A model generated the notes under the pieces. It was given only the letters and a program-made list of their open reading frames with translations, was not told the origin of the DNA and searched no databases. Positions 1-7,506 of a DNA stretch of 56,192 nucleotides are shown here, piece by piece. This DNA is from an uncultured Alphaproteobacteria bacterium (lineage in GTDB: Bacteria > Pseudomonadota > Alphaproteobacteria > Rhodobacterales > Rhodobacteraceae), in the NCBI GenBank assembly GCA_902524655.1, contig CABZEG010000008.1:1-56192 (forward strand), read 5' to 3'. Position numbers and translations under genes: made by a program. Positions within the stretch are counted from its first letter, which is position 1; every line of letters starts with the position of its first letter.

Positions 1-34
1 TTCTTATGAGTTATCAGGAAAATCACAAAAACTG

Positions 35-58
35 TTGTCAAAAGTGTTGTCAAAAGTG
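35..58 (+). repeat. Left tandem pair of 12-bp TTGTCAAAAGTG repeats
   Basis: Two perfect head-to-tail copies of TTGTCAAAAGTG (35-46 and 47-58). The same pair, one base shorter in its first copy, recurs at 6330-6352 in the same orientation. Likely integrase arm-binding sites. A role in expression of the flagellin that starts 75 bp downstream cannot be excluded. Confidence 0.6.
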
Positions 59-132
59 AATGCTATTGGATAGGGGCTTTCTCTAAACAACCATCTTTTT
101 ATGTCGTTTTTTAGCGTAGGTGAAGGCTTATC

Positions 133-2130
133 TTGGGTTTAGATATGCTGAGTATAAGCACAACTAATCTGGGCGCTGGCTTTGCGATAACTGGGACGTC
201 TTCTCAGGACAGGATAGATACGTCTATAGAAAGACTTTCTACTGGCAAGAGAATTAACGCTGCCAAAGATGATGTGGCTGGGTCCAGCATAAGCACTCGA
301 CTTACAGCCGAGATTATGGGTTTGAACCAAGCGACAAGAAATGCAGCCGATGCACAGGGTCTTTTGGATACAGCGGAGGGGGCGCTTCAAGAGGTTGAGA
401 CACATTTACTCAGAATACGAGAACTGACCGTTCAATCCCAGAATGGAACTTTAAGTGATACCGATAAAGCTTCTTTAAATAACGAAGTTCAGCAAAGGAT
501 TGCGGCAATAGACTCTATATCCACCAATACAAGCTACGGAGGGCTTAGCCTTCTAGATGGCACTTTTAAAGATAAGTCCTTTCAAATTAGTGCTTCGAGC
601 ACCAACGCTCTGAATGCTACCATAGGGGGTTCTAGTGCTACCGATCTTGATATCGAGCATTTTTCTTTAACCGCCAATAAACATACCGTTGTAGGTAGTG
701 GTGTAGATGACAATGTATTATTCAATAGTGGAACAGTGATATCAGATAATAAAGGAACTATTTTTAAAATCGAAATCATAGAAAAAAATACATCGGATAA
801 TGGCTACACCCACCGAACTGGAGAATATAAATATATCCGGATTAACACTTATAATGGACGGGAAAACAAATTTGACCAACAAGATATTGAACTCAGCAGA
901 AACAATATATCCTGGCAAGGTGACGCAAGTTATGGACATATTGAGGATGCTAAAATTCTCTCTAATGGGAAAATGGCAATCGTCAAAGACGTCGATGGCA
1001 ATAGTACCAGCTACCTACTTCTTATATTGGATTTAGAAAATGGCCAGCTATCCTTTCCAAGTGAGGCTCAAGCGCTTACAGACAGTCAACAAACCTCCAG
1101 GCATTCGTTTGTAACACCCACCTATCCAGATGGGAATTTCCATGGGGCATTCAGAGCCAGGTTGGTCGATCTGGAAAATTCAGAATTTGCAGTCGTCTGG
1201 GATGATCAAGATGCCTACCCTGGTAACATGCGCCTTTTTTTACAAAAATTTGATTATCAAGGGAATAAAATGGATGAGGTTCAAGCTTTATCAGCAACCA
1301 ATGGAACAGGTCGCTATCATATAAGGGACTACACACATGTAGGTGATGGTATAGTAGTTGGAGCTACACATGGTGCAAATGGTCCATTACACATTCGTGG
1401 ATTTGACACAAAGACAAATACGATCGTATTTGAGACACAAATCAGCAGTAACTACATAGGCGCACTTTCTAGTCTTAGCAGTGTTTATGCAACCTCTAAG
1501 GGATTTGGGGTAGTATGGAGTGAAGATTATAATGGACCTACTTTTTTCCAACAATTTGATCAACATGGTACCCAATTAGCATCAAAAATTCAAATTCTTG
1601 ATCATGGATCAAAAATGGTCATCTTAAGTCGAACAAGAAATGGAGATGAATTTTTGGATATAGAGGGCCGAATAAGGCTTACACTTGAAGGAGAAGTATT
1701 AATAGATGGAACGGGTAGTAGTATACCGACTAGCGGAAGCGCCGGTAGCGACCGGTTGTTTGCTGTAGATAATGGAGATTTAGTTAAACTTACTTATGTC
1801 GATGGCACTAAAAACGAATTACGGTTTTTAGATTTTACAGAAAACACAACCTCGACCATAGACTCGGCACTCGATATGGTAAACGAGGATCGGGCATCTC
1901 TCGGATCACTTTCGAATAGGTTGGACAATATAATGGCGGTCAACATGAACACGTCAATTGGCCTTACCAAAGCTAACGGTTTAATCGAAGATGCAAAATA
2001 TGCTCAAGAAACAGCTGACCTAGCTAAAAACCAAATACTGCAGCAAGCATCTATACAAATGCAGGTTTTACGCAATAGATCAGGAGACAACATACTGGAG
2101 TTATTATCCAGTAACAGTTTCTTGTATTAG
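133..2130 (+). CDS. Flagellin with a large beta-propeller-like central domain
   Basis: Flagellar filament protein, 665 aa. Residues 1-180 hold the conserved D0/D1 helices, including RLSTGKRINAAKDD and the run of Asn/Gln-rich heptads. Residues 573-665 are the C-terminal D0/D1 helices with SLSNRLDNI. The middle, about residues 184-572, is far longer than in simple flagellins. It contains about seven units of 40-50 residues of the form hydrophobic strand - VVW - strand such as LFLQKFDYQG - NKMDEVQAL. Clear examples are near residues 336-390 and 443-492. This unit resembles repeats in secreted marine proteins and suggests a beta-propeller (inference). TTG at 133 has GAAGG 6 nt upstream; ATG at 145 is the alternative start. 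Likely cargo of the surrounding integrative element. Confidence 0.9.
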   Translation: MGLDMLSISTTNLGAGFAITGTSSQDRIDTSIERLSTGKRINAAKDDVAGSSISTRLTAEIMGLNQATRNAADAQGLLDTAEGALQEVETHLLRIRELTVQSQNGTLSDTDKASLNNEVQQRIAAIDSISTNTSYGGLSLLDGTFKDKSFQISASSTNALNATIGGSSATDLDIEHFSLTANKHTVVGSGVDDNVLFNSGTVISDNKGTIFKIEIIEKNTSDNGYTHRTGEYKYIRINTYNGRENKFDQQDIELSRNNISWQGDASYGHIEDAKILSNGKMAIVKDVDGNSTSYLLLILDLENGQLSFPSEAQALTDSQQTSRHSFVTPTYPDGNFHGAFRARLVDLENSEFAVVWDDQDAYPGNMRLFLQKFDYQGNKMDEVQALSATNGTGRYHIRDYTHVGDGIVVGATHGANGPLHIRGFDTKTNTIVFETQISSNYIGALSSLSSVYATSKGFGVVWSEDYNGPTFFQQFDQHGTQLASKIQILDHGSKMVILSRTRNGDEFLDIEGRIRLTLEGEVLIDGTGSSIPTSGSAGSDRLFAVDNGDLVKLTYVDGTKNELRFLDFTENTTSTIDSALDMVNEDRASLGSLSNRLDNIMAVNMNTSIGLTKANGLIEDAKYAQETADLAKNQILQQASIQMQVLRNRSGDNILELLSSNSFLY

Positions 2131-2218
2131 TCCCCATAGATAGTTTATGGATAATTGCAAAACTTCGTTTCAAAAAAAGATTGAAATCTGTAAAAACAAA
2201 AGGCTAAGCTTTTTCTTG

Positions 2219-3373
2219 TCATATACTTTTTTCTAAAGCAGCTAGCGCTTTCTCAATTTGGTCTCTGCTATCATCATTAAAGCAATGCCCATAAATATCC
2301 ATCGTTACTATTATCGAGGAATGCCCTAGGCGCTCACTAATGTATTTCATATTTACATTCTGGGAGATTAGATTTGTTGCATGAGTATGCCTTAACGAAT
2401 GAAATCCTCTATGTTTTAAGCCCGCTTGTTTCAAAATTGTTTCCCAGCGTCTTCTGGATGCACTTCTATGCAGAACCCCAAGGTCTAAGTCAAATAGGAA
2501 AGGGGTGTTAGCTACAACTCGTTTACTGACTTTCAGTAATTTTTCTGAAACCCATACCTTATATTTCTCAATTTCTCGCACATTGGAATCTGTTAGATAA
2601 ATTGTCCGTTGGCTGGATTTGGTTTTAGGTTCTTTAAGAACGCCTTGTGTGTCTCCTGCTGCGTAATCTACCGTTCTTTTTACATGAACCGTTTTATTAA
2701 TAAAATCAAAGTCGCCCCATTGCAGGCCGGCAACCTCACCTGCGCGCATCCCAGTTTGTAGGGCAATATATATTCTAATAAACCATCTAGGATCTTTAAG
2801 TTTCTCAGAATAGCTCTGAGCTCTATGAAGTAAAACGTCTTGCTCCTCTTTTTCAAAAACCTCTATTTCTTGTTTATCATTTAGGCCAAGCCTTAATATC
2901 TTAAAATGCTCCAACGGATTTTTATTTATATAATTTAGGTGTACAGCATCTTTGAGAGCGCCTTTAAGACACGCCTCAATTGACCGAATTGTTCGATTGG
3001 CGAGTAGTCGTTCACTCTGATACTTCTCTCTAAAAAGAATAAGATCGCCAGGTTGGAGAGCATGGATCTTTATATGGCCTATCTCCTTTTTTAAGTGTGT
3101 TAGATATTGGCCTGTTCTCTTATGATGGTACGCCCCCATCTTTCTTATAGCTTTGACATCTTCACCATGCCATTTGTCAAGGTATTGCGATAAGGTTAAC
3201 CGTACTTGCGCTCGAGTTGTTGAGGAGTGCAATCTCACTCTCTCAGAGGCTTCGTTGTTTCTCGCTTCCTTTTTAGTAAGAAAACCTCTACGAGTTATTT
3301 GCTTACCGTTTAACCTAAATGTAAATCGATAAAGGGTCTCTCCCTTTTTGTTTGTATAACTGTGAATACTCAT
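2219..3373 (-). CDS. int: Tyrosine-type site-specific integrase
   Basis: Phage/ICE-type tyrosine recombinase, 384 aa from the ATG at 3373, which has GGAG 9 nt upstream (an in-frame ATG at 3388 lacks this). An N-terminal arm-binding AP2-like domain (YTNKKGETLYRFTFRLNGK) is followed by a SAM-like core-binding domain (about 60-165) and the catalytic domain. Catalytic residues are visible: Arg in GMRAGEV (about 209), HxxR in HSLRHTHAT (about 328), His in RLGHSS and the Tyr nucleophile in MDIYGH (about 359). All are intact, so the enzyme is probably active. It overlaps the upstream ORF by 4 nt (ATGA), so the two are probably translationally coupled. The likely target is tRNA-Gln at 6441. Confidence 0.95.
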   Translation of the reverse strand: MSIHSYTNKKGETLYRFTFRLNGKQITRRGFLTKKEARNNEASERVRLHSSTTRAQVRLTLSQYLDKWHGEDVKAIRKMGAYHHKRTGQYLTHLKKEIGHIKIHALQPGDLILFREKYQSERLLANRTIRSIEACLKGALKDAVHLNYINKNPLEHFKILRLGLNDKQEIEVFEKEEQDVLLHRAQSYSEKLKDPRWFIRIYIALQTGMRAGEVAGLQWGDFDFINKTVHVKRTVDYAAGDTQGVLKEPKTKSSQRTIYLTDSNVREIEKYKVWVSEKLLKVSKRVVANTPFLFDLDLGVLHRSASRRRWETILKQAGLKHRGFHSLRHTHATNLISQNVNMKYISERLGHSSIIVTMDIYGHCFNDDSRDQIEKALAALEKSI

Positions 3374-3999
3374 TCTTTTTCTCTCCAATCTGGCTTTTGC
3401 TTAAAGGCGTTTTTACAGTTCGGACTACAAAACTCCTTATTTGACCTGCTCTTTTGAAAATACTTGCTGCATCCTTTTCTTGTCCCATAATGCTTAAAGA
3501 ATTTACAGGATTGGTGATCTACTAGTGTATCGTTCGCGCTAAAGCTCCAAACTGCCATAAGCGCGTGGGCGAGATGATGGCATTCTATAGTTGGAACTAG
3601 TCGTCCTTCACTTGTATAGGTCCATTTTAATTCACCAAGGTTAAAAGGAATATTCACTGCCTCAATATTTAAGTTTGGGATCATTGCAGTTTTCCTCTCA
3701 TTCTGTGCTTTATGAAATTGAAAAAAAGTGCCATCGAATTGTGCTGCGGTCTCTCCTTCGTACCAAAGGGGACCCCACCTATTGCAAAAACGAAGTCGAC
3801 CCTCATCAGCAATATCTTTCTCCTTACCTAAAAAGCTCCCTAGTTGGAAAAAATCCTGTAACGCCTGCGTCTCAAACGGTTTAGCCTCGGTGTCAGAGGG
3901 AAAGCGTGGATGAAGTTCATCTTTAGAACCATCCAGTCTATACCCTAACGATCGTACCTCGCATCGAAAGCGCAGATTTATTTCACCCAAAACAATCAT
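3370..3999 (-). CDS. Unknown protein with C-terminal zinc-finger-like cysteines, coupled to integrase
   Basis: 209 aa, family not recognised. The last 50 residues contain a Cys pattern, CKFFKHYGTRKGCSKYF followed by FCSPNCKNAF, resembling the small treble-clef zinc fingers at the C-terminus of CGNR/ABATE-type proteins. The first 150 residues are mixed alpha/beta with no motif I can name. The stop overlaps the integrase ATG (ATGA), so both are made from one mRNA. This pairing suggests a DNA-binding accessory or regulator of the element (inference). Confidence 0.75.
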   Translation of the reverse strand: MIVLGEINLRFRCEVRSLGYRLDGSKDELHPRFPSDTEAKPFETQALQDFFQLGSFLGKEKDIADEGRLRFCNRWGPLWYEGETAAQFDGTFFQFHKAQNERKTAMIPNLNIEAVNIPFNLGELKWTYTSEGRLVPTIECHHLAHALMAVWSFSANDTLVDHQSCKFFKHYGTRKGCSKYFQKSRSNKEFCSPNCKNAFKQKPDWREKE

Positions 4000-4096
4000 A
4001 TGTCTTTATTATATCTTTATATCTTTTTCTTATCTTTTTATCAATAAGGTTTTTATATTAATATGCCTCTCATCATTCTTTAGATTGGAGAACAGC

Positions 4097-4285
4097 ATGA
4101 AAATAATCTCATCAGAGCAAGAGGCTATAAGTGTTAAGCAGTTTGCTACCTTAATGGGTATCAGCCTCGCGCATGTTTATCGACTAATTCAAGATCGTGA
4201 ACTTCCCTTTATCAAACTTGGTACGCGTTATCTGATACCCAAAAAATACGCGCTTTCCTTGCTGGACAAGGGAGATGAAAGATGA
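4097..4285 (+). CDS. Excisionase-like helix-turn-helix protein (AlpA/HTH_17 type)
   Basis: 62 aa. ATG at 4097 follows GGAG at 6 nt; a TTG at 4085 is in frame but lacks a Shine-Dalgarno. The sequence reads SVKQFATLMGISLAHVYRLIQDRELPFI followed by a KLGTRYLIP wing, the typical MerR-like 'excisionase family DNA-binding' fold. It is transcribed divergently from the integrase/zinc-finger pair across a very AT-rich spacer (4000-4096), probably the control region of the element. Likely role: directing excision and/or controlling the promoters. Confidence 0.8.
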   Translation: MKIISSEQEAISVKQFATLMGISLAHVYRLIQDRELPFIKLGTRYLIPKKYALSLLDKGDER

Positions 4286-4650
4286 AAATGCGTTACAGTT
4301 TGATACCGAGTAGGGCGGTAGGAGACTGCAGGATCACGCATGGCACTTTCAGAACCTTAGCGTCTCTTTGTCTCTTCACCAGCATCAACGGTATCTGTTT
4401 TCCAAATCAGACTACACTAGCTGATATCCGCGGGGTGAGAAGACCTGTTATTACACAACAATTAAACCAGTTGCGCATGTACGGCTATGTAGTTGATCTT
4501 GAACCTGTGGGTAAAAAACATCCAAAAGGATTTAAAAGAGGAAACCGGTATTTCGTGCCTACTTTTGAACAGGACCAACCACCTCCACTAGAGATTATAC
4601 GCTTTGATGATCCCGGTGATTACAGGAGACCACCGTATGTCTACATATAA
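4282..4650 (+). CDS. Winged helix-turn-helix protein, possible replication or regulatory protein of the element
   Basis: 122 aa, overlapping the preceding HTH gene by 4 nt (ATGA). It resembles the HTH_36 winged-helix domain: NQTTLADIRGVRRPVITQQLNQL is the recognition helix region and YGYVVDLEPVGK the wing. Such domains occur in plasmid/phage replication initiators and in transcription factors. The C-terminus is Pro-rich (QPPPLE). Function is unassigned; its place in the xis-side operon suggests element control or replication. Confidence 0.7.
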   Translation: MKMRYSLIPSRAVGDCRITHGTFRTLASLCLFTSINGICFPNQTTLADIRGVRRPVITQQLNQLRMYGYVVDLEPVGKKHPKGFKRGNRYFVPTFEQDQPPPLEIIRFDDPGDYRRPPYVYI

Positions 4651-4858
4651 CGGGGGGTTAAAGGGGGGTGGTTATACAACGCACCACAAAACAAAGATCC
4701 ATAGAACTAACCGTTTAGCTAGGAGGGAAAGGCGTTTTAAAGAGCATTGGTTGTCAGGTTTGTTGTCACGCATTTTTATGAAGTGTTATGCGCCCATGAA
4801 ATATGTACTGTTTAGAAAAATGGCTACGGATACAAGATGCGTTGCCCCCACTTTTTGA
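4637..4858 (+). CDS. Small basic protein of unknown function
   Basis: 73 aa from the ATG at 4637, which has AGGAG 9 nt upstream; an ATG at 4604 is also in frame. It overlaps the end of the winged-helix gene by 14 nt in another frame. Very rich in Arg, Lys and His (NRLARRERRFKEHW) with no motif I recognise. Codons near 4751-4770 include two TTGTCA boxes 12 bp apart, matching the core and spacing of the flanking repeats. It may not be a real protein. Confidence 0.45.
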   Translation: MSTYNGGLKGGGYTTHHKTKIHRTNRLARRERRFKEHWLSGLLSRIFMKCYAPMKYVLFRKMATDTRCVAPTF

Positions 4859-4943
4859 TAAGCACCTTACCCTCCCCCCGGGGTCTGGAGTATAGTGGGA
4901 TCTCTCACAAAAATATTTTCAAGAATTAGGAGCTTTTGCTCAA

Positions 4944-5249
4944 TTGTCTTATAAATTGAACGAACTTTGTGAAACAGCCAATGTGAAACAGTCAGAGAAG
5001 ACGGTCTTAAGCAAACTATGTGACAGAGCTAATGAAAAAAATAAATACAAATGCTGGACCTCTATCGGCCTATTAGCCAGAAGTATTGGACGAAGTCCTA
5101 GAACCGTTCAAAGAGCTATAAAGTCTCTCGAACTTAAGGGCTACATCTCTATTGAAAAAAGGTATTGGGCAGCTGGTGTTTATCCATCAAATGAGTACAC
5201 AATAATAGTTGAGAAATTAGAGACGGATTTGGAGCAATATCCTTTCTAA
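4944..5249 (+). CDS. Winged helix-turn-helix protein (HTH_36-like)
   Basis: 101 aa. TTG start at 4944 with AGGAG 11 nt upstream. The sequence begins MSYKLNEL, has a helix-turn-helix (SIGLLARSIGRSPRTVQRAIKSL) and then a wing (LKGYISIEKRYW). This layout is typical of HTH_36 domains in phage and plasmid replication proteins and bacterial regulators. It is the second such protein in the element. DNA-binding is well supported; the target is unknown, though repeats lie just downstream at 5301-5332. Confidence 0.75.
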   Translation: MSYKLNELCETANVKQSEKTVLSKLCDRANEKNKYKCWTSIGLLARSIGRSPRTVQRAIKSLELKGYISIEKRYWAAGVYPSNEYTIIVEKLETDLEQYPF

Positions 5250-5300
5250 AAAATGTCTTATAAACATTATTATGGTTAACGTTATGGTTAGTAGGTCTTC

Positions 5301-5332
5301 ATGTCACCCTTATTATGACAACATGTCACCCT
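5301..5332 (+). repeat. Two direct repeats ATGTCACCCT, 22 bp apart
   Basis: ATGTCACCCT at 5301-5310 and again at 5323-5332. The 22-bp period (about two helical turns) puts both on the same face of DNA. They lie just after a winged-helix gene, so they may be its binding sites or a short iteron pair. Confidence 0.4.
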
Positions 5333-5447
5333 CTCAACTTGTTGTAAGAGATCTTAATATTTCACATTCTCGATGCTACACTGGTTTTGCTATTTTGATT
5401 TTTTCAAATTACAGTGTTCATCACTTTATAAAATTTTTGGGGTTGGC

Positions 5448-5816
5448 ATGGTTAACAGAGATAATAGTATAAGATTAGTTTCGGTAATTCTGTTTCTTTT
5501 TTTTGGTATAAATACTCAAATATTTGCACAGGAAAAAAGTGAAAAAGAGTATAAAGAAATTGAAAAAATTATAGCCCAAGGGCGAATAATTCATAAAGAG
5601 ACTTACACTTACTATATGGACGAAGATGAAATTCCCGTTAGTGCTAAGAAGGGGCGTCCTGAAAGCTTTTTAGATTTATTTGACAAACGGTTCACAATAG
5701 AGCTGTTAATTGTTTACAAAAACAAATTGTTTTCTTGCAATAATGGTTTTTCGAGCTACACAGACAAGTTCACTGAAAAAGAAAAGTGGAACTGTTATCA
5801 TATATTCAATAAATAA
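5448..5816 (+). CDS. Small secreted protein of unknown function
   Basis: 122 aa from the ATG at 5448 (GGGG 6 nt upstream). The open frame extends back to 5373, but the 5448 start gives a clean signal peptide: MVNRDNSIRLV, a hydrophobic stretch VILFLFFGI, then a probable cleavage after QIFA. The mature part is charged (EKSEKEYKEIEKII) with two Cys near the C-terminus. I recognise no family. It is the last plus-strand gene of the element and, with the flagellin, the second product likely to leave the cytoplasm. Confidence 0.6.
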   Translation: MVNRDNSIRLVSVILFLFFGINTQIFAQEKSEKEYKEIEKIIAQGRIIHKETYTYYMDEDEIPVSAKKGRPESFLDLFDKRFTIELLIVYKNKLFSCNNGFSSYTDKFTEKEKWNCYHIFNK

Positions 5817-5819
5817 AAT

Positions 5820-6016
5820 CTGCGGATAGAGGGTCGGCACCCCTATTTTTGAGGTGCTTGACTCCCTTTTTGAACTTTCTTGGGCTTTTCGGATTTTTTC
5901 TCCGAACTTGCAAGCAAGTTCTTCCCGAACATTATTGACGTTTGACCTAGTTCGACCTTCGGTAACTGTTCAGGTGTCCTCACTAACGTAGTCTTTATAA
6001 TTCGACCCATTTGAAC
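5820..6016. other. Intergenic stretch with three short inverted repeats
   Basis: No ORF. Hairpins: GCACC (5837-5841) with GGTGC (5853-5857); TTCGGA (5888-5893) with TCCGAA (5901-5906); and the near-perfect palindrome GAACTTGC-AA-GCAAGTTC (5904-5921). The last two share bases 5904-5906, so they could be alternative structures. They may end transcription between the convergent genes at 5448-5816 and 6017-6238, or belong to an untranslated RNA. Confidence 0.4.
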
Positions 6017-6238
6017 TTATGCGCCGAAGAAATCCATCATCTCTAATGCCTTTTCGACAGTAAGTCCTGGATGGCGTTCCATAGCTGACCTTACAATCGC
6101 CATTCTGAATTCGCCAGCTTCTGCAATTAGCTTTCGCTGTTTTTCTTCTTCAGCTAACCTCTCTCGATTGAGACGTAGTTTTAAAGCCATTGCATCAGCA
6201 AAGTCCTGGTCTTTTTTTGATAATTTATTTGAAGTCAT
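6017..6238 (-). CDS. Small charged helical protein of unknown function
   Basis: 73 aa; ATG at 6238 preceded by a strong GGAGG 6 nt away, so it is probably translated. The sequence is helical and charged (LRLNRERLAEEEKQRKLIAE) and ends MDFFGA. It has no membrane segment and no known motif. It lies between the structured intergenic stretch and the right repeat pair, as the gene nearest the tRNA end of the element. Function unknown. Confidence 0.6.
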   Translation of the reverse strand: MTSNKLSKKDQDFADAMALKLRLNRERLAEEEKQRKLIAEAGEFRMAIVRSAMERHPGLTVEKALEMMDFFGA

Positions 6239-6329
6239 GTTGTCCTCCGCTTTAGTACTTCTGGCCCAATGCCAAGGCGTACAAGTTGGTAATTAAATGC
6301 CTTCTCTCAGTATAAATAAAAATTTTTTG

Positions 6330-6352
6330 TTGTCAAAGTGTTGTCAAAAGTG
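6330..6352 (+). repeat. Right tandem pair of TTGTCAAA(A)GTG repeats
   Basis: TTGTCAAAGTG (6330-6340) followed directly by TTGTCAAAAGTG (6341-6352). Same orientation and arrangement as 35-58, with one A missing in the first copy. It lies about 90 bp from the tRNA-Gln 3' end; likely the other integrase arm site. Confidence 0.6.
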
Positions 6353-6440
6353 TCGATATCAATATTTAAAGAGTAGCCTGAAGACAGTCTGCCAATCAGC
6401 AAAGATCAATAAAAAAAGGTAAATGATTTCTTTTAAGAAG

Positions 6441-6515
6441 TGGCTGGGGTGGTAGGATTCGAACCTACGGTACACGGGATCAAAACCCGCTGCCTTACCG
6501 CTTGGCTACACCCCA
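6441..6515 (-). tRNA. tRNA-Gln (anticodon UUG)
   Basis: 75 nt including an encoded CCA (6441-6443). Acceptor stem TGGGGTG pairs with CACCCCA. The D-arm AGCCAAGCGGTAAGGC, anticodon loop TTTTGAT (anticodon TTG) and T-loop GGTTCGAATCC are all present. Probable integration target of the element to its left, because the tRNA 3' end faces the element. Confidence 0.95.
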
Positions 6516-6568
6516 ACAGTATTGTTTTAATATCTTAGTGCATATGATTCAAGAAAATAAATTGTAGC

Positions 6569-7414
6569 TCAGTTAAAAGATTTTACGACTTTATCAATCG
6601 CTATAATTTTACTTAATAACCCTGATAATTGGTCTAGAGGAAGCATAGAGGCACTATCTGAGGGCGCTGTCTCAGGCTTCTCGTGGGTCTCAATAAACAC
6701 ACCCGCGATACCAACTGCTGTACCCGCTTTTGCTAAAGTTTCAATGAACTCTCTTGAGCCACCACTTTCTGAGCCTTTTCCTCCTGGTTGTTGAATAGAA
6801 TGAGTAATATCTAAAATGGTTGGGAAACCACTTTTTCTAAGAATTTCTAGGGAACGCATGTCGCAAACCAAATCATTGTAGCCAAAGGTAGTGCCTCTTT
6901 CACAAAGGAGTAAATTTTCGTTACCTGTAGATATGAATTTTTCAGCCACTTGCTGCATCTCAGGCGGGGATAGAAATTGCCCCTTTTTTATATTGACGGG
7001 TTTATAAGTTTTACTAGCTTCGATGATTAAATCCGTCTGGCGGCATAGAAAAGCCGGTATTTGCAGAATATCAACCTCTTTTGCTACGAGCTCGCATTGT
7101 TCGGGTGTGTGTATGTCTGTCAACGTAGATATATTTAGACTGCTCTTCAATTTTTGAAAGATTTTAAGACCTTCGTCAATTCCAAGACCACGCCTTGATA
7201 AATGTGAAGTTCGGTTAGCCTTGTCAAATGACGATTTAAAGATAAAGTTGATATCATTACGATCACAGATTTCTATTAATTTTTCTGCAATCATCATAGC
7301 ATGCTCGAGGCTTTCAAGCTGGCATGGACCAGAAATAAGTGTTAGTGGGTACTTATTTGAGATTTTGAGATTATTTAGTTCAATTGTGTGATCAGCAAAT
7401 TCAGTATTATCCAT
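6569..7414 (-). CDS. kdsA: 3-deoxy-D-manno-octulosonate 8-phosphate synthase (KDO8P synthase)
   Basis: Condenses phosphoenolpyruvate with arabinose 5-phosphate to make KDO8P, the precursor of the inner-core sugar of LPS. 281 aa, full length. Family motifs are seen in order: SGPCQLES near the N-terminus, FKSSFDKANRTS, TDIHTPEQ, DILQIPAFLCRQTDL, DITHSIQQPGG and FIETHEKPETAPSDSASML. The Cys in GPCQ, the His in DITHS and the later Glu/Asp are the metal ligands of the metal-dependent class; the metal-free class has Asn in place of the Cys. Single gene, divergent from the antiporter operon across a 90-bp AT-rich gap. Shows an LPS-bearing cell. Confidence 0.96.
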   Translation of the reverse strand: MDNTEFADHTIELNNLKISNKYPLTLISGPCQLESLEHAMMIAEKLIEICDRNDINFIFKSSFDKANRTSHLSRRGLGIDEGLKIFQKLKSSLNISTLTDIHTPEQCELVAKEVDILQIPAFLCRQTDLIIEASKTYKPVNIKKGQFLSPPEMQQVAEKFISTGNENLLLCERGTTFGYNDLVCDMRSLEILRKSGFPTILDITHSIQQPGGKGSESGGSREFIETLAKAGTAVGIAGVFIETHEKPETAPSDSASMLPLDQLSGLLSKIIAIDKVVKSFN

Positions 7415-7506
7415 ATAAATCTCTTGTTTTAATTTACTTATTTATTATTAATAATTTAAATACATGTTTACGGCATTTATTTATTTTTGAATAGGTTTAA
7501 ATTATT

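Larger units (their letters stand above)
1..6443. mobile_element. Putative small integrative element beside tRNA-Gln carrying a flagellin
   Basis: The right boundary is inferred to be the 3' end of tRNA-Gln (6441-6515, minus strand), a typical target of tyrosine integrases. Inside lie an integrase, an excisionase-like HTH protein, two winged-helix proteins and several small unknown proteins. Tandem 12-bp repeats TTGTCAAAAGTG occur at 35-58 and again, in the same orientation, at 6330-6352, about 90 bp from the tRNA end. This is how integrase arm-type sites are placed near both ends of an element. By symmetry the left attachment site would lie just outside the window, which puts the flagellin inside the element. 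No duplicated tRNA 3' end is visible in 1-132, so the left end is not proven. Confidence 0.55.

Noticed and set aside
139-405. 88-aa minus-strand ORF inside the flagellin
   Set aside because: Lies within the conserved D0/D1 coding part on the other strand, with no start signal or motif; a shadow.
2161-2216. Terminator after the flagellin
   Set aside because: Weak inverted repeats (TTTCAA/TTGAAA and AAAAG/CTTTT) without GC-rich stems; not convincing.
5272-5472. 66-aa ORF over the 22-bp repeats
   Set aside because: Low-complexity product, no Shine-Dalgarno, and it overlaps the better supported secreted protein.
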